Source: Candidatus Thioglobus sp. (GTDB lineage: Bacteria > Pseudomonadota > Gammaproteobacteria > PS1 > Pseudothioglobaceae). Taken from it: DNA of 34,446 nt. Below, one piece after another: positions 17,602 to 27,467 of this stretch. Numbering within the stretch: position 1 is the first letter of the stretch; the number at the start of each line of letters is the position of its first letter. The position numbers and the translations under genes are program-made. The notes below the pieces were generated by a model, which saw only the letters and a list, made by a program, of their open reading frames with translations, was not told the origin of the DNA and did no database searches. The stretch lies in the NCBI GenBank assembly GCA_029936515.1, contig JAPYSK010000011.1, positions 1 to 34,446 of the forward strand. The letters run 5' to 3'.

Positions 17602-17638
17602 AATCGCACCTTAAGTTCTACTTGGGGTGCGATTTTTT
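17602..17638 (+). terminator. Strong Rho-independent terminator after the purine importer
   Basis: AATCGCACC (17602-17610) pairs with GGTGCGATT (17626-17634), extended inward by two G-U pairs and three Watson-Crick pairs to a stem of about 14 bp with loop TTCTA, followed by six T (17633-17638). It ends the 16-kb operon. A 12-bp palindrome AGTATTAATACT lies just upstream at 17590-17601. The adenine deaminase ATG follows only 20 bases later. Confidence 0.9.
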
Positions 17639-17652
17639 ATAGTTATTTTTAA

Positions 17653-18672
<1,020 letters not shown>

Positions 18673-18740
18673 CAAGGCTTAATTACATACCTTTTTCTGA
18701 ATCACCATTTATTTTTTCGTTCATTTCATTTTGAGATTGA

Positions 18741-18779
18741 TTAATCCAGTAATTGGATTGATATATTACCTTTTTTTCT
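18741..18779 (+). terminator. Weak candidate terminator after adenine deaminase
   Basis: TTAATCCA (18741-18748) pairs with TGGATTGA (18754-18761) with one G-U pair and loop GTAAT. A T-rich run starts at 18771, nine bases past the stem, which is farther than in a typical intrinsic terminator. Confidence 0.3.
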
Positions 18780-18851
18780 TTAATAGTTTCATATAATGGA
18801 ACAAGGTGTTAATAATTGGAAAATATATATATACATATATATCACTTCATG

Positions 18852-18891
18852 TATACTGAACTGTGATTTGGCATATCAATGATATGAAATC
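18852..18891 (+). promoter_or_regulatory. Candidate -10 box and operator dyad of the galactoside operon
   Basis: TATACT (18852-18857) is a good -10 but no convincing -35 sits 16-18 bases before it; an activator may be needed. Just past the expected start point is the dyad CATATCA-A-TGATATG (18872-18886), with outer arms GATTT (18865-18869) and AAATC (18887-18891) offset by two bases. A site there could block transcription when bound, and the IclR protein at 31933 is the obvious candidate. The rest of 18673-18927 is AT-rich, includes an alternating AT tract at 18822-18842, and holds no gene. Confidence 0.4.
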
Positions 18892-18927
18892 AAAGAGGTT
18901 TTTTTTATAATTTAGGAGAAAAAAATA

Positions 18928-20166
18928 ATGAAAAAAATATTTAAGAACCAAATAGCTTTAGCTCTCGCCGGTATATTGGCTGGAACTTCAGCTGTAGCTG
19001 GAACTCTTGTCATCAATGGTGACACGTCAGATCCAGCGCCAAAAGCTGCTTTCCAGGCTGTTATTGATGGATTTGAAGCTGAAAACCCGGACGTTGATGT
19101 TGTTTATAACCTTTTCGATCATGAAGGTTACAAGGCTGCAATTCGTAACTTTTTAAGTGCTGATGCTCCAGATATCGCATTCTGGTATGCAGGAAACAGA
19201 ATGGCTCCATTTGTTGAAGCAGGTTTGTTTGCTCCAATTGATGATGTTTGGGCTGATCAAGGTCTTTATTCATTGATGGCATCTTCTGCACCAGGTATGA
19301 CTATGGATGGCAAGAAGTGGGGTATTCCATTTACATACTACAACTGGGGAGTTTACTACCGTCAAGATATCTTTGAAAACTTAGGTATAACTGTTCCAAC
19401 TAATTGGGATGAGTTTATTGCTGCTGGTGAAACTTTAAAGGCTAATGGTGTTACACCAATTACTATTGGCACTAAGTGGTTATGGACTGCTGGCGGTGTG
19501 TTTGACTACCTAAACCTTCGTACAAATGGCTATGATTTCCATATGGCTCTAACAAGTGGCGAAATTCCATGGACTGACGATAGAGTGCGCGCCACTATGG
19601 CAAACTATCAGCAGTTGATTGATGGTGACTTCTTCTTAGAGAATCATGCTGCTCTTAGCTGGCAGGAAGCTCTAGCTCCAATGGCTAATGGCGAAGCTGC
19701 TATGTATATTATGGGTAACTTTGCTGTAGCTCCATTAAAAGAGTTAGGTTTGGATGATAACTCTCTAGGTTTATTCCAGTTCCCTGAAATTACTCCAGGA
19801 ATCCCTATGGCTGAAGAAGCGCCTACAGATACGATACATCTAACAGCAGGCGCAAAGAATGTTGTTGATGCTAAACGTTTCCTAGCTTATACCGCTCGTC
19901 CTGATGTTCAGACAGCTTGGAATAAGGCGTTAGGTCAGTTACCTACAAATGCTGGTGCAGGTGTAGCTGATGATAAGTTCTTGAATCAAGCATTCAAAAT
20001 GTTAAATGACAATGCACCTGGCGGTGTTGCACAGTTCTATGATCGTGATACTAAAGCAGAAATGGCTTCTATTGGCATGGAAAGCTTTCAAGAGTTCATG
20101 GTTAAGCCTGAGCGTTTAGAGAAAATTCTAGAGCGTCTAGAAAAAGCTCGTCAAAAACTTTATTAA
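18928..20166 (+). CDS. Sugar ABC transporter substrate-binding protein, MalE-like family 1
   Basis: A 412-residue periplasmic binding protein for an oligosaccharide or glycoside. A signal peptide (MKKIFKNQ, hydrophobic core, cut after AVAG near residue 25) is followed by a family 1 sugar-binding fold: DPAPKAAFQAVIDGFEAENP, APDIAFWYAGNRMAPFVEAG, KKWGIPFTYYNWGVYYR, and the C-lobe region NGEAAMYIMGNFAVAPLKE. Many tryptophans and tyrosines suit stacking on sugar rings. AGGAGA precedes the ATG. A terminator hairpin separates it from the permease genes, which should make it the most abundant product of the operon. The genes that follow point to an alpha/beta-galactoside ligand, possibly a galactosylglycerol. 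Confidence 0.93.
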   Translation: MKKIFKNQIALALAGILAGTSAVAGTLVINGDTSDPAPKAAFQAVIDGFEAENPDVDVVYNLFDHEGYKAAIRNFLSADAPDIAFWYAGNRMAPFVEAGLFAPIDDVWADQGLYSLMASSAPGMTMDGKKWGIPFTYYNWGVYYRQDIFENLGITVPTNWDEFIAAGETLKANGVTPITIGTKWLWTAGGVFDYLNLRTNGYDFHMALTSGEIPWTDDRVRATMANYQQLIDGDFFLENHAALSWQEALAPMANGEAAMYIMGNFAVAPLKELGLDDNSLGLFQFPEITPGIPMAEEAPTDTIHLTAGAKNVVDAKRFLAYTARPDVQTAWNKALGQLPTNAGAGVADDKFLNQAFKMLNDNAPGGVAQFYDRDTKAEMASIGMESFQEFMVKPERLEKILERLEKARQKLY

Positions 20167-20184
20167 TCAATAAGGTTTTACTAT

Positions 20185-20223
20185 GTCCCGTGTTCAAGTA
20201 TTCTTGACACGGGACTTTTTTTT
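20185..20223 (+). terminator. Terminator-like hairpin between binding protein and permease genes
   Basis: GTCCCGTG (20185-20192) pairs with CACGGGAC (20208-20215), and after one bulged T the stem continues TCAAG/CTTGA with loop TATT; eight T follow (20216-20223). It is GC-rich against the local background. Partial termination here would lower permease expression relative to the binding protein, a common arrangement in ABC operons; the hairpin could also protect the upstream mRNA from 3' exonucleases. Confidence 0.85.
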
Positions 20224-20246
20224 AATATTTTTAATATTAAATATAT

Positions 20247-21134
20247 ATGTATTCTTACTGGAAAAATAATCAACTAAAGATAGCGCCCTGGATATTTTTA
20301 GCTCCAGGAATCTTAATGTTTTCTTTGTATGTTGTTTTTCCAATTTTCCAGTCTATTAACTTAAGTTTTTATCAGTGGGATGGGTTAGGCACAAAAACAT
20401 ATATTGGTGTTGAAAACTATATTGAACTTTTAGATGATGAGTATTTTCTTGTTTCACTCAAAAATAATATTATTTGGCTTGTTTTATATCTTTTAGCAGT
20501 TCCTGCAGGTCTTTTTGCTGCTTTATTTCTTAATCAAACAGTTAGAGGAATAAGGATTTATAAGTCTATGTTTTTCTTTCCATTCGTTATTTCTCAGGTT
20601 GTAGTAGGATTAGTTTTTAGCTGGTTTTATGCCCCTTCAAACGGATTATTAAATGTTATTTTGGAAGCTTTTGGCTTCAATTCAATCGCTATTCTAGCTG
20701 AAGAGGATTACGTCACATATGGGATTATTGCGGCTGGTTTATGGCCTCAAACTGCTTATTGCATGATTCTTTATTTAACTGGCTTAAACTCTGTAGATCA
20801 AGAACAAATTGAAGCGGGTCGAATTGACAATGCAAGAGGCTGGAGAATGCTGTGGTACGTCATCTTACCTCAACTCAAGCCTGCAACTTTTATTGCTGTT
20901 GTTGTGACAATTATTGGTGCATTAAGATCTTTTGACTTAATTGATATTATGACAGGAGGCGGGCCTTGGGGTTCAAGTAGAGTTCTCGCCTATTACATGT
21001 ATGAAAAAGCATTCTCAGAATACGGATTCCGAATGGGTTATGGTGCTGCCATAGCAGTTGTTCTTCTTATGATCATGATGATTTATATTGCAACTATTCT
21101 TTATAGATTGTATCGTGACGAAAGGGGTGATTAA
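20247..21134 (+). CDS. Sugar ABC transporter permease, MalF-like
   Basis: Inner-membrane permease of the sugar importer, 295 residues with about six membrane segments. The cytoplasmic EAA loop that docks with the ATPase reads EAGRIDNARGWRMLWYVILP (near residues 191-210). The N-terminus IAPWIFLAPGILMFSLYVVFPIFQS is typical of the MalF/UgpA group. The ATG at 20247 lies in an AT-only stretch with no ribosome binding site, directly after the hairpin at 20185. The partner permease starts two bases after its stop. Confidence 0.92.
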   Translation: MYSYWKNNQLKIAPWIFLAPGILMFSLYVVFPIFQSINLSFYQWDGLGTKTYIGVENYIELLDDEYFLVSLKNNIIWLVLYLLAVPAGLFAALFLNQTVRGIRIYKSMFFFPFVISQVVVGLVFSWFYAPSNGLLNVILEAFGFNSIAILAEEDYVTYGIIAAGLWPQTAYCMILYLTGLNSVDQEQIEAGRIDNARGWRMLWYVILPQLKPATFIAVVVTIIGALRSFDLIDIMTGGGPWGSSRVLAYYMYEKAFSEYGFRMGYGAAIAVVLLMIMMIYIATILYRLYRDERGD

Positions 21135-21136
21135 TT

Positions 21137-21985
21137 ATGTTTCCGACTCCAATTGAAAGAACCAAGCCATCCACTCAGCTTCTTTATAAGATAGCACTGC
21201 CAATTTCAATCGTTATTTGGCTTCTTCCGCTCATTGCTGTGGCCTTAACATCAATCCGCTCTGGAGCTGACATTAATTCTGGAAATTACTGGGGAATGCC
21301 AACTTCCATTAACTTTGTCGAAAACTATACCGCTGTTTTTACAGACTCACCACTTGGTTATTATATCTTTAATAGTTTTAAGATAACCATACCAACGGTT
21401 ATCGGTGCTTTAGTTCTATCAAGCTTTACCGGTTTTGCATTAGGTGTTTATCGATTCAAGCTTAACTTGTTTGTATTTTTTATTTTTGTTGCTGGAAACT
21501 TTATTCCTTTTCAAATACTCATGGTTCCAGTCAGAGATCTTTCACTTTCACTTGGACTCTACAACTCTGTTTGGGGGTTAGTGGTTTTTCATATAGCATT
21601 TCAAACCGGCTTTTGTACCTTTTTTATGCGTAATTTTATTCGTGCACTTCCATTTGAGTTGATTGAAGCCGCCAGGGTAGAGGGTGTCTCAGAATTTAAA
21701 ATTTTTTGGTATGTTGTGCTTCCACTCATGCGCCCTGCAATGGCAGCTTTGTCAGTACTTATTTTTACATTTGTATGGAACGATTATTTTTGGGCTATTG
21801 TTTTAACGCAAGGTGCAGAAGCAATGCCTGTAACTGCAGGATTAAACTCACTCAATGGACAATGGGTTTACAACCAACATCTTGTATCAGCTGGATCGAT
21901 AATAGCGGCTCTACCTCCTGTACTTATGTTCTTTCTTATGCAGAAACACTTTATTGCTGGATTAACTCTAGGAGCTGTTAAATAA
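21137..21985 (+). CDS. Sugar ABC transporter permease, MalG-like
   Basis: Partner permease of the galactoside importer, 282 residues with six hydrophobic segments. The EAA loop is EAARVEGVSEFKIFWYVVLP (near 176-195), and the C-terminus QKHFIAGLTLGAVK is the usual MalG/UgpE ending. AGGGGTG precedes the ATG. The stop overlaps the alpha-galactosidase start (TAATG), linking import to intracellular hydrolysis. The ATPase for this transporter is most likely the UgpC/MsmK-type protein encoded on the other strand at 30852-31910, since none lies within this run. Confidence 0.92.
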   Translation: MFPTPIERTKPSTQLLYKIALPISIVIWLLPLIAVALTSIRSGADINSGNYWGMPTSINFVENYTAVFTDSPLGYYIFNSFKITIPTVIGALVLSSFTGFALGVYRFKLNLFVFFIFVAGNFIPFQILMVPVRDLSLSLGLYNSVWGLVVFHIAFQTGFCTFFMRNFIRALPFELIEAARVEGVSEFKIFWYVVLPLMRPAMAALSVLIFTFVWNDYFWAIVLTQGAEAMPVTAGLNSLNGQWVYNQHLVSAGSIIAALPPVLMFFLMQKHFIAGLTLGAVK

Positions 21986-24060
21986 TGAGTCAATGGCGCC
22001 TAGATACTAAGAACCAAACCCTAGTATTGTCATCTGTGAATGACAGACTTCCATCCGTTGTATACTGGGGAGCGAGGCTACCTAATAATGAAAGCCTAGA
22101 TGATTTAAGTGAGGCTACAAAAAAAGATTGGGGCGATAATTTATTAGATAAAATTCCAAATCTTTCGATTTTGCCTGAACAATCAGCTAATTTTTCTGGG
22201 CAACTTGGCTGTAAGATACGCGATACTCATGGCAAGATTCTTTCATCAACATTTGTTTTTTCAAAAGATAAAGCTACTAGTAACTCACTAATTTTAACTT
22301 ATGTCGATAAAAAGTTAGATTTAACCTATACGGCCTCAATAAGTGCATTTGATGATGTTTATGTTCTTAGCGCAAAACTTGATAGTAAAAAGCCAATATT
22401 TATGGAATGGTTTTCTGCTCCTGTTATAGCTGTTTCTCAAAATAGTTGTGAGATGGTTGATTATAGTGGTCAGTGGAGCGGGGAATTTAGAAGCCAAGTT
22501 ACACCCTGGGTTACTGGCATTCATTTAAGAGAATCAAGATCAGGAACAACAAGTCATGCTAATTTTCCAGGTTTGCTGGTTCCAACTGTTTCATGCTCAG
22601 AGAATTCAGGCTCTTGCTATGGTTTTCATTATGGCTGGTCTGGTGGGCATCGAATGCTGGCAGAGCAGCTTCCAGATGGTCGGAGGCAAATTCAATTTGG
22701 TAATACCGAAAATAGTGAACTGACTTCTGGAAATAGCTTTAAGACCGAGAAGCTTTTTATTTGCCACTCTAGAAATGGAGTTGGCGGGGTAGGGCAGTCC
22801 TTTAGAGAGCATGTAGAAAATTCAATTGTTGATTTATCAAAAGATTGCATTAGACCAGTTCATTATAATTGTTGGGAGGCTATCTATTTTGATCATAACC
22901 TTGATCAATTAAAAGAAATAGCAAGCCTTGCTTCTGAGATTGGAGCCGAAAGGTTTGTTCTTGATGATGGTTGGTTTAAGGATCGTAATAGCGCTAAATC
23001 TAGTCTTGGTGACTGGGTTGTTGATAAGAAAAAATACCCACAAGGCTTGCAACCTTTAATTAATCATATTCATTCAGTTGGAATGTCTTTTGGATTATGG
23101 TTTGAGCCAGAGATGGTTAGTCCTGATAGCGACCTTTATCGCCTTCATCCTGAATGGATAATGGGCCACAAAGACCAAACTCTTGGGCGAGATCAATTGG
23201 TTCTTAATATTTCAATAAAAGATGTCGAAGATTACCTTTTTGAGAAAATTTCAGCCTTATTAACTGAGTACCCAATTGAGTACATTAAATGGGATCACAA
23301 CCGTGTTTTGCCTTATCCAGATGCATCTCAAACTCGAAGCCTTTATAGCCTCCTAAAACGAATTAGATTGGCGCATTCTAATATTGAAATTGAGTCATGT
23401 TCATCTGGTGGTGGCCGAATTGATTATGGAATTTTAAAAAATACTCAAAGAGTTTGGCTTTCTGACAGTAACGATGCTTTAGAAAGATTACGCATTCAGC
23501 ATGAAGCATTATTATGGCTGCCTTCATCAGTAACAGGAAGCCATGTTGGTCCAAAAGTTTGTCATACCTCTGGCCGTGAATTATCGCTATCATTCAGAGC
23601 CTGGGTGGCTGCTCAAAGACATATGGGTTTTGAGATGGATCCACGAGAATTATCTTCTTCTGAGAGATCTAAACTCAAGGAAATTACAAGTTGGTGGAAA
23701 GACAATCGTCAATGGATGAAAGATGCTCGTATTTTGCGCTTACCTTGTATTGATAAAAGCATTACTGCTGAAATCCAGGTTAATACATCTACTGATCATT
23801 TTGTTATTTTTGCAGGCCAAAATGCTTCCTCAGAGTATAGCTCACCTGTACCTTTAGTGTTGGCAGGCCTTGATCCAGAGAGCATGTATAATGTTTTTTT
23901 ACGAAACAAAGACGAAATCAGCTCTCTTGGTAAGAGCGTAGATGGTCTTATGCGAAATATCTTAAAACTTAGTGGACATTTTTTAATGAGTCATGGATTG
24001 CAATTACCTAAAGCTTTTCCAGCCAATATGATTGTTATAGAAGGGGATAAGGCGACATGA
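21985..24060 (+). CDS. Alpha-galactosidase, glycoside hydrolase family 36
   Basis: Releases galactose from alpha-galactosides in the cytoplasm; no signal peptide is present, so the substrate must be imported intact. The 691-residue protein has the GH36 landmarks VLDDGWFKDRN with SSLGDWVVDKKKYPQGL (near 325-355), WFEPEMVSPDSDLYRLHPEW (372-391), the nucleophile D437 in IKWDHNR, ESCSSGGGRIDYG (470-482), and the acid/base D494 in VWLSDSNDALER. The N-terminal beta-supersandwich domain is present, so it is full length for the bacterial 700-residue type. Candidate substrates include melibiose, raffinose-type sugars, floridoside and digalactosylglycerol; the nearby beta-galactosidase and glycerol kinase favour the last. 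Confidence 0.93.
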   Translation: MSQWRLDTKNQTLVLSSVNDRLPSVVYWGARLPNNESLDDLSEATKKDWGDNLLDKIPNLSILPEQSANFSGQLGCKIRDTHGKILSSTFVFSKDKATSNSLILTYVDKKLDLTYTASISAFDDVYVLSAKLDSKKPIFMEWFSAPVIAVSQNSCEMVDYSGQWSGEFRSQVTPWVTGIHLRESRSGTTSHANFPGLLVPTVSCSENSGSCYGFHYGWSGGHRMLAEQLPDGRRQIQFGNTENSELTSGNSFKTEKLFICHSRNGVGGVGQSFREHVENSIVDLSKDCIRPVHYNCWEAIYFDHNLDQLKEIASLASEIGAERFVLDDGWFKDRNSAKSSLGDWVVDKKKYPQGLQPLINHIHSVGMSFGLWFEPEMVSPDSDLYRLHPEWIMGHKDQTLGRDQLVLNISIKDVEDYLFEKISALLTEYPIEYIKWDHNRVLPYPDASQTRSLYSLLKRIRLAHSNIEIESCSSGGGRIDYGILKNTQRVWLSDSNDALERLRIQHEALLWLPSSVTGSHVGPKVCHTSGRELSLSFRAWVAAQRHMGFEMDPRELSSSERSKLKEITSWWKDNRQWMKDARILRLPCIDKSITAEIQVNTSTDHFVIFAGQNASSEYSSPVPLVLAGLDPESMYNVFLRNKDEISSLGKSVDGLMRNILKLSGHFLMSHGLQLPKAFPANMIVIEGDKAT

Positions 24061-25772
24061 GTAAATCTAATAAACGCCGCTCCTCTCATTGGTATGGGAA
24101 GTTAGATAAAGATGGCTTTATTCATAGAAGCTGGATGAAAAGCCAAGGCCTTCCAGATCACGTTTTTGATGGCCGTCCTATTATTGGTATATGCAACACT
24201 TGGTCTGAGCTGACACCTTGCAATTCAGGATTAAGAGTCCTAGCAGAAGGCGTGAAACGAGGAGTTTGGGAGGCTGGTGGTCTTCCACTTGAGTTTCCTG
24301 TAATGTCTTTGGGTGAAACCCAAATGAAGCCAACAGCAATGCTTTTTCGTAACCTTTTATCTATGGACGTTGAAGAGAGTATTCGCGCTTATGGAATTGA
24401 TGGTGTTGTGTTGTTAGGGGGTTGTGATAAAACTACTCCAGGACAACTAATGGGTGCTGCAAGTGTTGATCTACCAACTATTGTTGTCTCTTCTGGTCCT
24501 ATGCTAAATGGAAAATATAAAGGACAAGATATAGGCTCAGGTACTGATGTTTGGCGTTTTTCAGAAGATGTAAGAGCTGGAGATATGTCATTACAAGATT
24601 TTATGTCTGCTGAAACTGGCATGAGTCGATCATCTGGAGTTTGTATGACTATGGGTACTGCATCCACTATGGCGAGTTTGGTTGAAGGGATGGGATTGAG
24701 TTTACCAACAAACGCTGCTATTCCAGCTGTTGATGCTAGACGCATGGCATTAGCTCATATGTCAGGAAAACGAATTGTAGAGATGGTTGAAGAAGGTTTA
24801 AATCTCTCAAAAGTCTTAACCAAAGAAAGCTTTGAAAATGCTATTACATTAAATAGTGCGGTTGGTGGCTCAACTAATTCGGTGGTTCACTTACTTGCAT
24901 TGGCAGGTAGAGCCGAAATTGTGCTCACTTTAGAGGACTTTGAAAAAGCTACCGAAATACCTTTACTGGTTAATTGTATGCCTTCAGGTAAGTATTTAAT
25001 GGAGGACTTCTGCTATGCTGGTGGAATCCCTGCAGTATTAGCGCAGATTAAGGATCACCTTAAACCTGCTAATACAATTTTAAATAAAGACATTTCTACT
25101 TATTATGATGGCGCTGAAATATTTAATGAAGATGTTATTCGTCCGATAAATAACCCTCTAAAGCCTGCCGCTGGATTGAGAATTTTGAGAGGAAATTTAG
25201 CGCCAAATGGAGCTATTATTAAGCCTGCAGCTGCTTCTGAACATTTATTAAAGCATGAAGGCTTGGCTTATGTATTTGAAGATATTGAAGATTTGAAAGC
25301 TAATATTGACAGAACTGATTTGCCAGTAACTAAAGATACTATATTGGTTTTAAAGGGTTGCGGTCCAAAGGGTTATCCGGGAATGCCAGAAGTTGGCAAT
25401 ATACCCATACCTAAGATTTTAGTTGAGCAAGGAGTTAGAGATATGGTGCGCATTTCGGATGGGCGCATGTCAGGTACTGCTTTTGGAACGATAGTTCTTC
25501 ATGTTTCACCTGAAGCAAATGTAGGAGGCCCTATATCTATAGTTGAAACTGGCGATCGAATTCGCTTAGATGCAATTAATGGCGTACTCGAATTATTAGT
25601 CCCGGAGACTGAAATAATTAAACGCACCAAAAGTAGACCAAAGTCAAAAGACAATTACACTCGTGGTTATGCAAAACTTTATATTGATCATGTTATGCAG
25701 GCTGACAAAGGTGCAGACTTCGACTTTTTGGTAGGAAAGGACACACGTCTTGTAACTAGGGAGTCGCACTAA
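24057..25772 (+). CDS. IlvD/Edd family sugar-acid dehydratase, probable galactonate dehydratase
   Basis: Predicted to dehydrate D-galactonate to 2-dehydro-3-deoxygalactonate. The 571-residue protein belongs to the IlvD/Edd superfamily and most resembles the L-arabinonate dehydratase group (WYGKLDKDGFIHRSWMK, GICNTWSELTPCN, LLGGCDKTTPGQLMGA, CMTMGTASTMASL). Cysteines C55, C123 and C196 fit the [2Fe-2S] ligands, and their spacing matches that group. Its C-terminal part KGCGPKGYPGMPE and RISDGRMSGTAFG is intact. Members of this group accept D-galactonate and D-fuconate as well as L-arabinonate, and the DgoK-DgoA pair downstream points to galactonate. It therefore stands in for the unrelated enolase-type DgoD. 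It overlaps the alpha-galactosidase gene by ATGA. Confidence 0.88.
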   Translation: MSKSNKRRSSHWYGKLDKDGFIHRSWMKSQGLPDHVFDGRPIIGICNTWSELTPCNSGLRVLAEGVKRGVWEAGGLPLEFPVMSLGETQMKPTAMLFRNLLSMDVEESIRAYGIDGVVLLGGCDKTTPGQLMGAASVDLPTIVVSSGPMLNGKYKGQDIGSGTDVWRFSEDVRAGDMSLQDFMSAETGMSRSSGVCMTMGTASTMASLVEGMGLSLPTNAAIPAVDARRMALAHMSGKRIVEMVEEGLNLSKVLTKESFENAITLNSAVGGSTNSVVHLLALAGRAEIVLTLEDFEKATEIPLLVNCMPSGKYLMEDFCYAGGIPAVLAQIKDHLKPANTILNKDISTYYDGAEIFNEDVIRPINNPLKPAAGLRILRGNLAPNGAIIKPAAASEHLLKHEGLAYVFEDIEDLKANIDRTDLPVTKDTILVLKGCGPKGYPGMPEVGNIPIPKILVEQGVRDMVRISDGRMSGTAFGTIVLHVSPEANVGGPISIVETGDRIRLDAINGVLELLVPETEIIKRTKSRPKSKDNYTRGYAKLYIDHVMQADKGADFDFLVGKDTRLVTRESH

Positions 25773-26542
25773 TGAATGATAATGTAACTTTCCATGACCT
25801 AAAAAATGCCTCAGTTTTTATTACAGGCGGTGGTTCAGGAATTGGCGCTGCAATAACTGAAGGTTTTCTAGCGCAGGGTGCAAAGGTAGCCTTTGTTCAG
25901 AGATCAAGTTGTGAAGATTTTTTAGAAGAAATGTCTTCAAAATACAATCATAAGCCACTATTTATTAAGTGTGATATTGCAGATATTAAAGCTTTAAAAA
26001 AAGCTATTTTGACTGCTAGCAGTGCTCATGGTGGAGTTAATGTACTTATAAATAATGCAGCTAATGATTCTCGGCATAGTCTTGAAGAAATGTCAGAGGA
26101 GCAATGGGACCAAGCAATCAATGTTAATTTGAGGCCTCATTTTTTCACAGCTCAAGCGGTTGCGTCAATTATGAGAGCTCAGGGTGGTGGAAGTATTATC
26201 AACTTTTCATCTGCAGCTTATATGATGGGTAACTCTGGATACCCAGCATATGTAGCATCTAAGGCTGGAATTACAGGTTTGACGAGAAGCCTAGCTCGTG
26301 AACTTGGTCATGATGGTATTAGAGTTAACAGTCTTATTCCAGGTTGGGTTTTGACTGAAAGACAGTTAAAACTTTGGGCTAATGAAACTGATTTAGCAAG
26401 CCATCTAGAAAAACAATGCATTAAGGAACACTTGGTGCCTAAAGATTTAGTAGATTCCACCTTATTTTTAGCTTCGAAGGCATCTCGTATGATGACTGGT
26501 CAAGCTTTAGTAATAGATGGTGGTGTTGTAGTTACAGGATAA
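25772..26542 (+). CDS. SDR family oxidoreductase, probable D-galactose 1-dehydrogenase
   Basis: A 256-residue classical short-chain dehydrogenase. It has the cofactor motif TGGGSGIG (18-25), the NNAA motif (94-97), catalytic S147, Y160 and K164 in YPAYVASK, and PGWV after the active site. Length and pattern resemble SDR-type galactose dehydrogenases of rhizobia. In context it should oxidise D-galactose to galactono-lactone, the first step of the De Ley-Doudoroff route, since the lactonase, dehydratase, kinase and aldolase for the rest are adjacent. L-fucose or L-arabinose dehydrogenase activity is an alternative that sequence alone cannot exclude. It starts at the last base of the dehydratase stop (TAATG). 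Confidence 0.82.
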   Translation: MNDNVTFHDLKNASVFITGGGSGIGAAITEGFLAQGAKVAFVQRSSCEDFLEEMSSKYNHKPLFIKCDIADIKALKKAILTASSAHGGVNVLINNAANDSRHSLEEMSEEQWDQAINVNLRPHFFTAQAVASIMRAQGGGSIINFSSAAYMMGNSGYPAYVASKAGITGLTRSLARELGHDGIRVNSLIPGWVLTERQLKLWANETDLASHLEKQCIKEHLVPKDLVDSTLFLASKASRMMTGQALVIDGGVVVTG

Positions 26543-26550
26543 AGTAAATA

Positions 26551-27462
26551 ATGAATGATATTAAGGCTACATGGATCGCTGCAGATTGGGGTACTTCACA
26601 TATGCGTGCATGGGCAATTGATGAGAGTGGTAAAGTTTTTGCTTATAGTGAATCTATTGAAGGTATGAAAGACCTTCAGCAAAATGAATTTGAGCCAGCA
26701 TTATTACGTCTTATTGAAAAATGGATTGACGATAAAAGAGTTACACCAGTTGTGGCTTGTGGGATGGTTGGTGCTCGACAAGGTTGGGTGGAAACTCCTT
26801 ACCAAAAAACACCATGTGTTCCGATCAATAAAAATCAACTTACAGTAGCAACCACTAAAGATACTAGGATAAAGGTAACCCTAGTGCCTGGAGTTATGCA
26901 ACATGAACCAGCTGATATTATGAGAGGTGAAGAAACTCAAATTGCGGGATTTCTTAAATTTAATCCTGACTTTGATGGAGTAGTTTGCCTCCCAGGTACT
27001 CACGTCAAATGGGTAAAAGTAAGTAAAGGAATGATAAAAAACTTAACTACTTTTATGACGGGTGAGTTGTTTGGTGTAATTTCTTCAAATACTTTATTAA
27101 GTCACTCAATTAAAGGAGATGGATGGCACCAAAAAAGCTTTGAAAAAGGTCTTATAAAAGGATTTGAGTCTCCTAGTTTAATAACTTCAGAGCTTTTTTC
27201 TTTAAGAGCTGAGTCAATACTTAATGGACTTGATAGCGACTCTGCTAGAGCTAGACTTTCTGGCCTTCTTCTTGGAGTGGAGCTTCATGGTGCTCAAAAT
27301 TATTGGACACGAAATAAAGTCACATTAATTGGCTCAGAGATATTAACTAAAAACTACCAAAGTGCTTTAGAGCTCGTTGGTGGGGAATGTAAATTGTTTA
27401 ATATTGAATCTGCAACCTTGGCTGGATTAAGTTCGGTCTATAAGGACTTGCACTCAGACTGA
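26551..27462 (+). CDS. dgoK: 2-dehydro-3-deoxygalactonokinase
   Basis: Phosphorylates 2-dehydro-3-deoxygalactonate at position 6 with ATP. The 303-residue protein has the DgoK N-terminus WIAADWGTSHMRAWAID (phosphate-binding loop of the ASKHA fold) and the family segments CGMVGARQGW, VPGVMQHEPADIMRGEETQI, LPGTHVKWV and TFMTGELF. Length is normal for the family. It is followed five bases later by the aldolase gene; the same dgoK-dgoA order occurs in known galactonate operons. This gene is the best single indicator that the pathway uses galactonate and not arabinonate. Confidence 0.93.
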   Translation: MNDIKATWIAADWGTSHMRAWAIDESGKVFAYSESIEGMKDLQQNEFEPALLRLIEKWIDDKRVTPVVACGMVGARQGWVETPYQKTPCVPINKNQLTVATTKDTRIKVTLVPGVMQHEPADIMRGEETQIAGFLKFNPDFDGVVCLPGTHVKWVKVSKGMIKNLTTFMTGELFGVISSNTLLSHSIKGDGWHQKSFEKGLIKGFESPSLITSELFSLRAESILNGLDSDSARARLSGLLLGVELHGAQNYWTRNKVTLIGSEILTKNYQSALELVGGECKLFNIESATLAGLSSVYKDLHSD

Positions 27463-27467
27463 AGCTG

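Noticed and set aside
18822-18842. Alternating AT tract before the galactoside operon as a special structure or repeat
   Set aside because: Too short and imperfect to support more than local DNA flexibility in an AT-rich intergenic region.
24389-24745. 118-codon minus-strand ORF inside the IlvD/Edd dehydratase gene
   Set aside because: The plus-strand frame is fully conserved over the same span; the antisense product matches no family I know.
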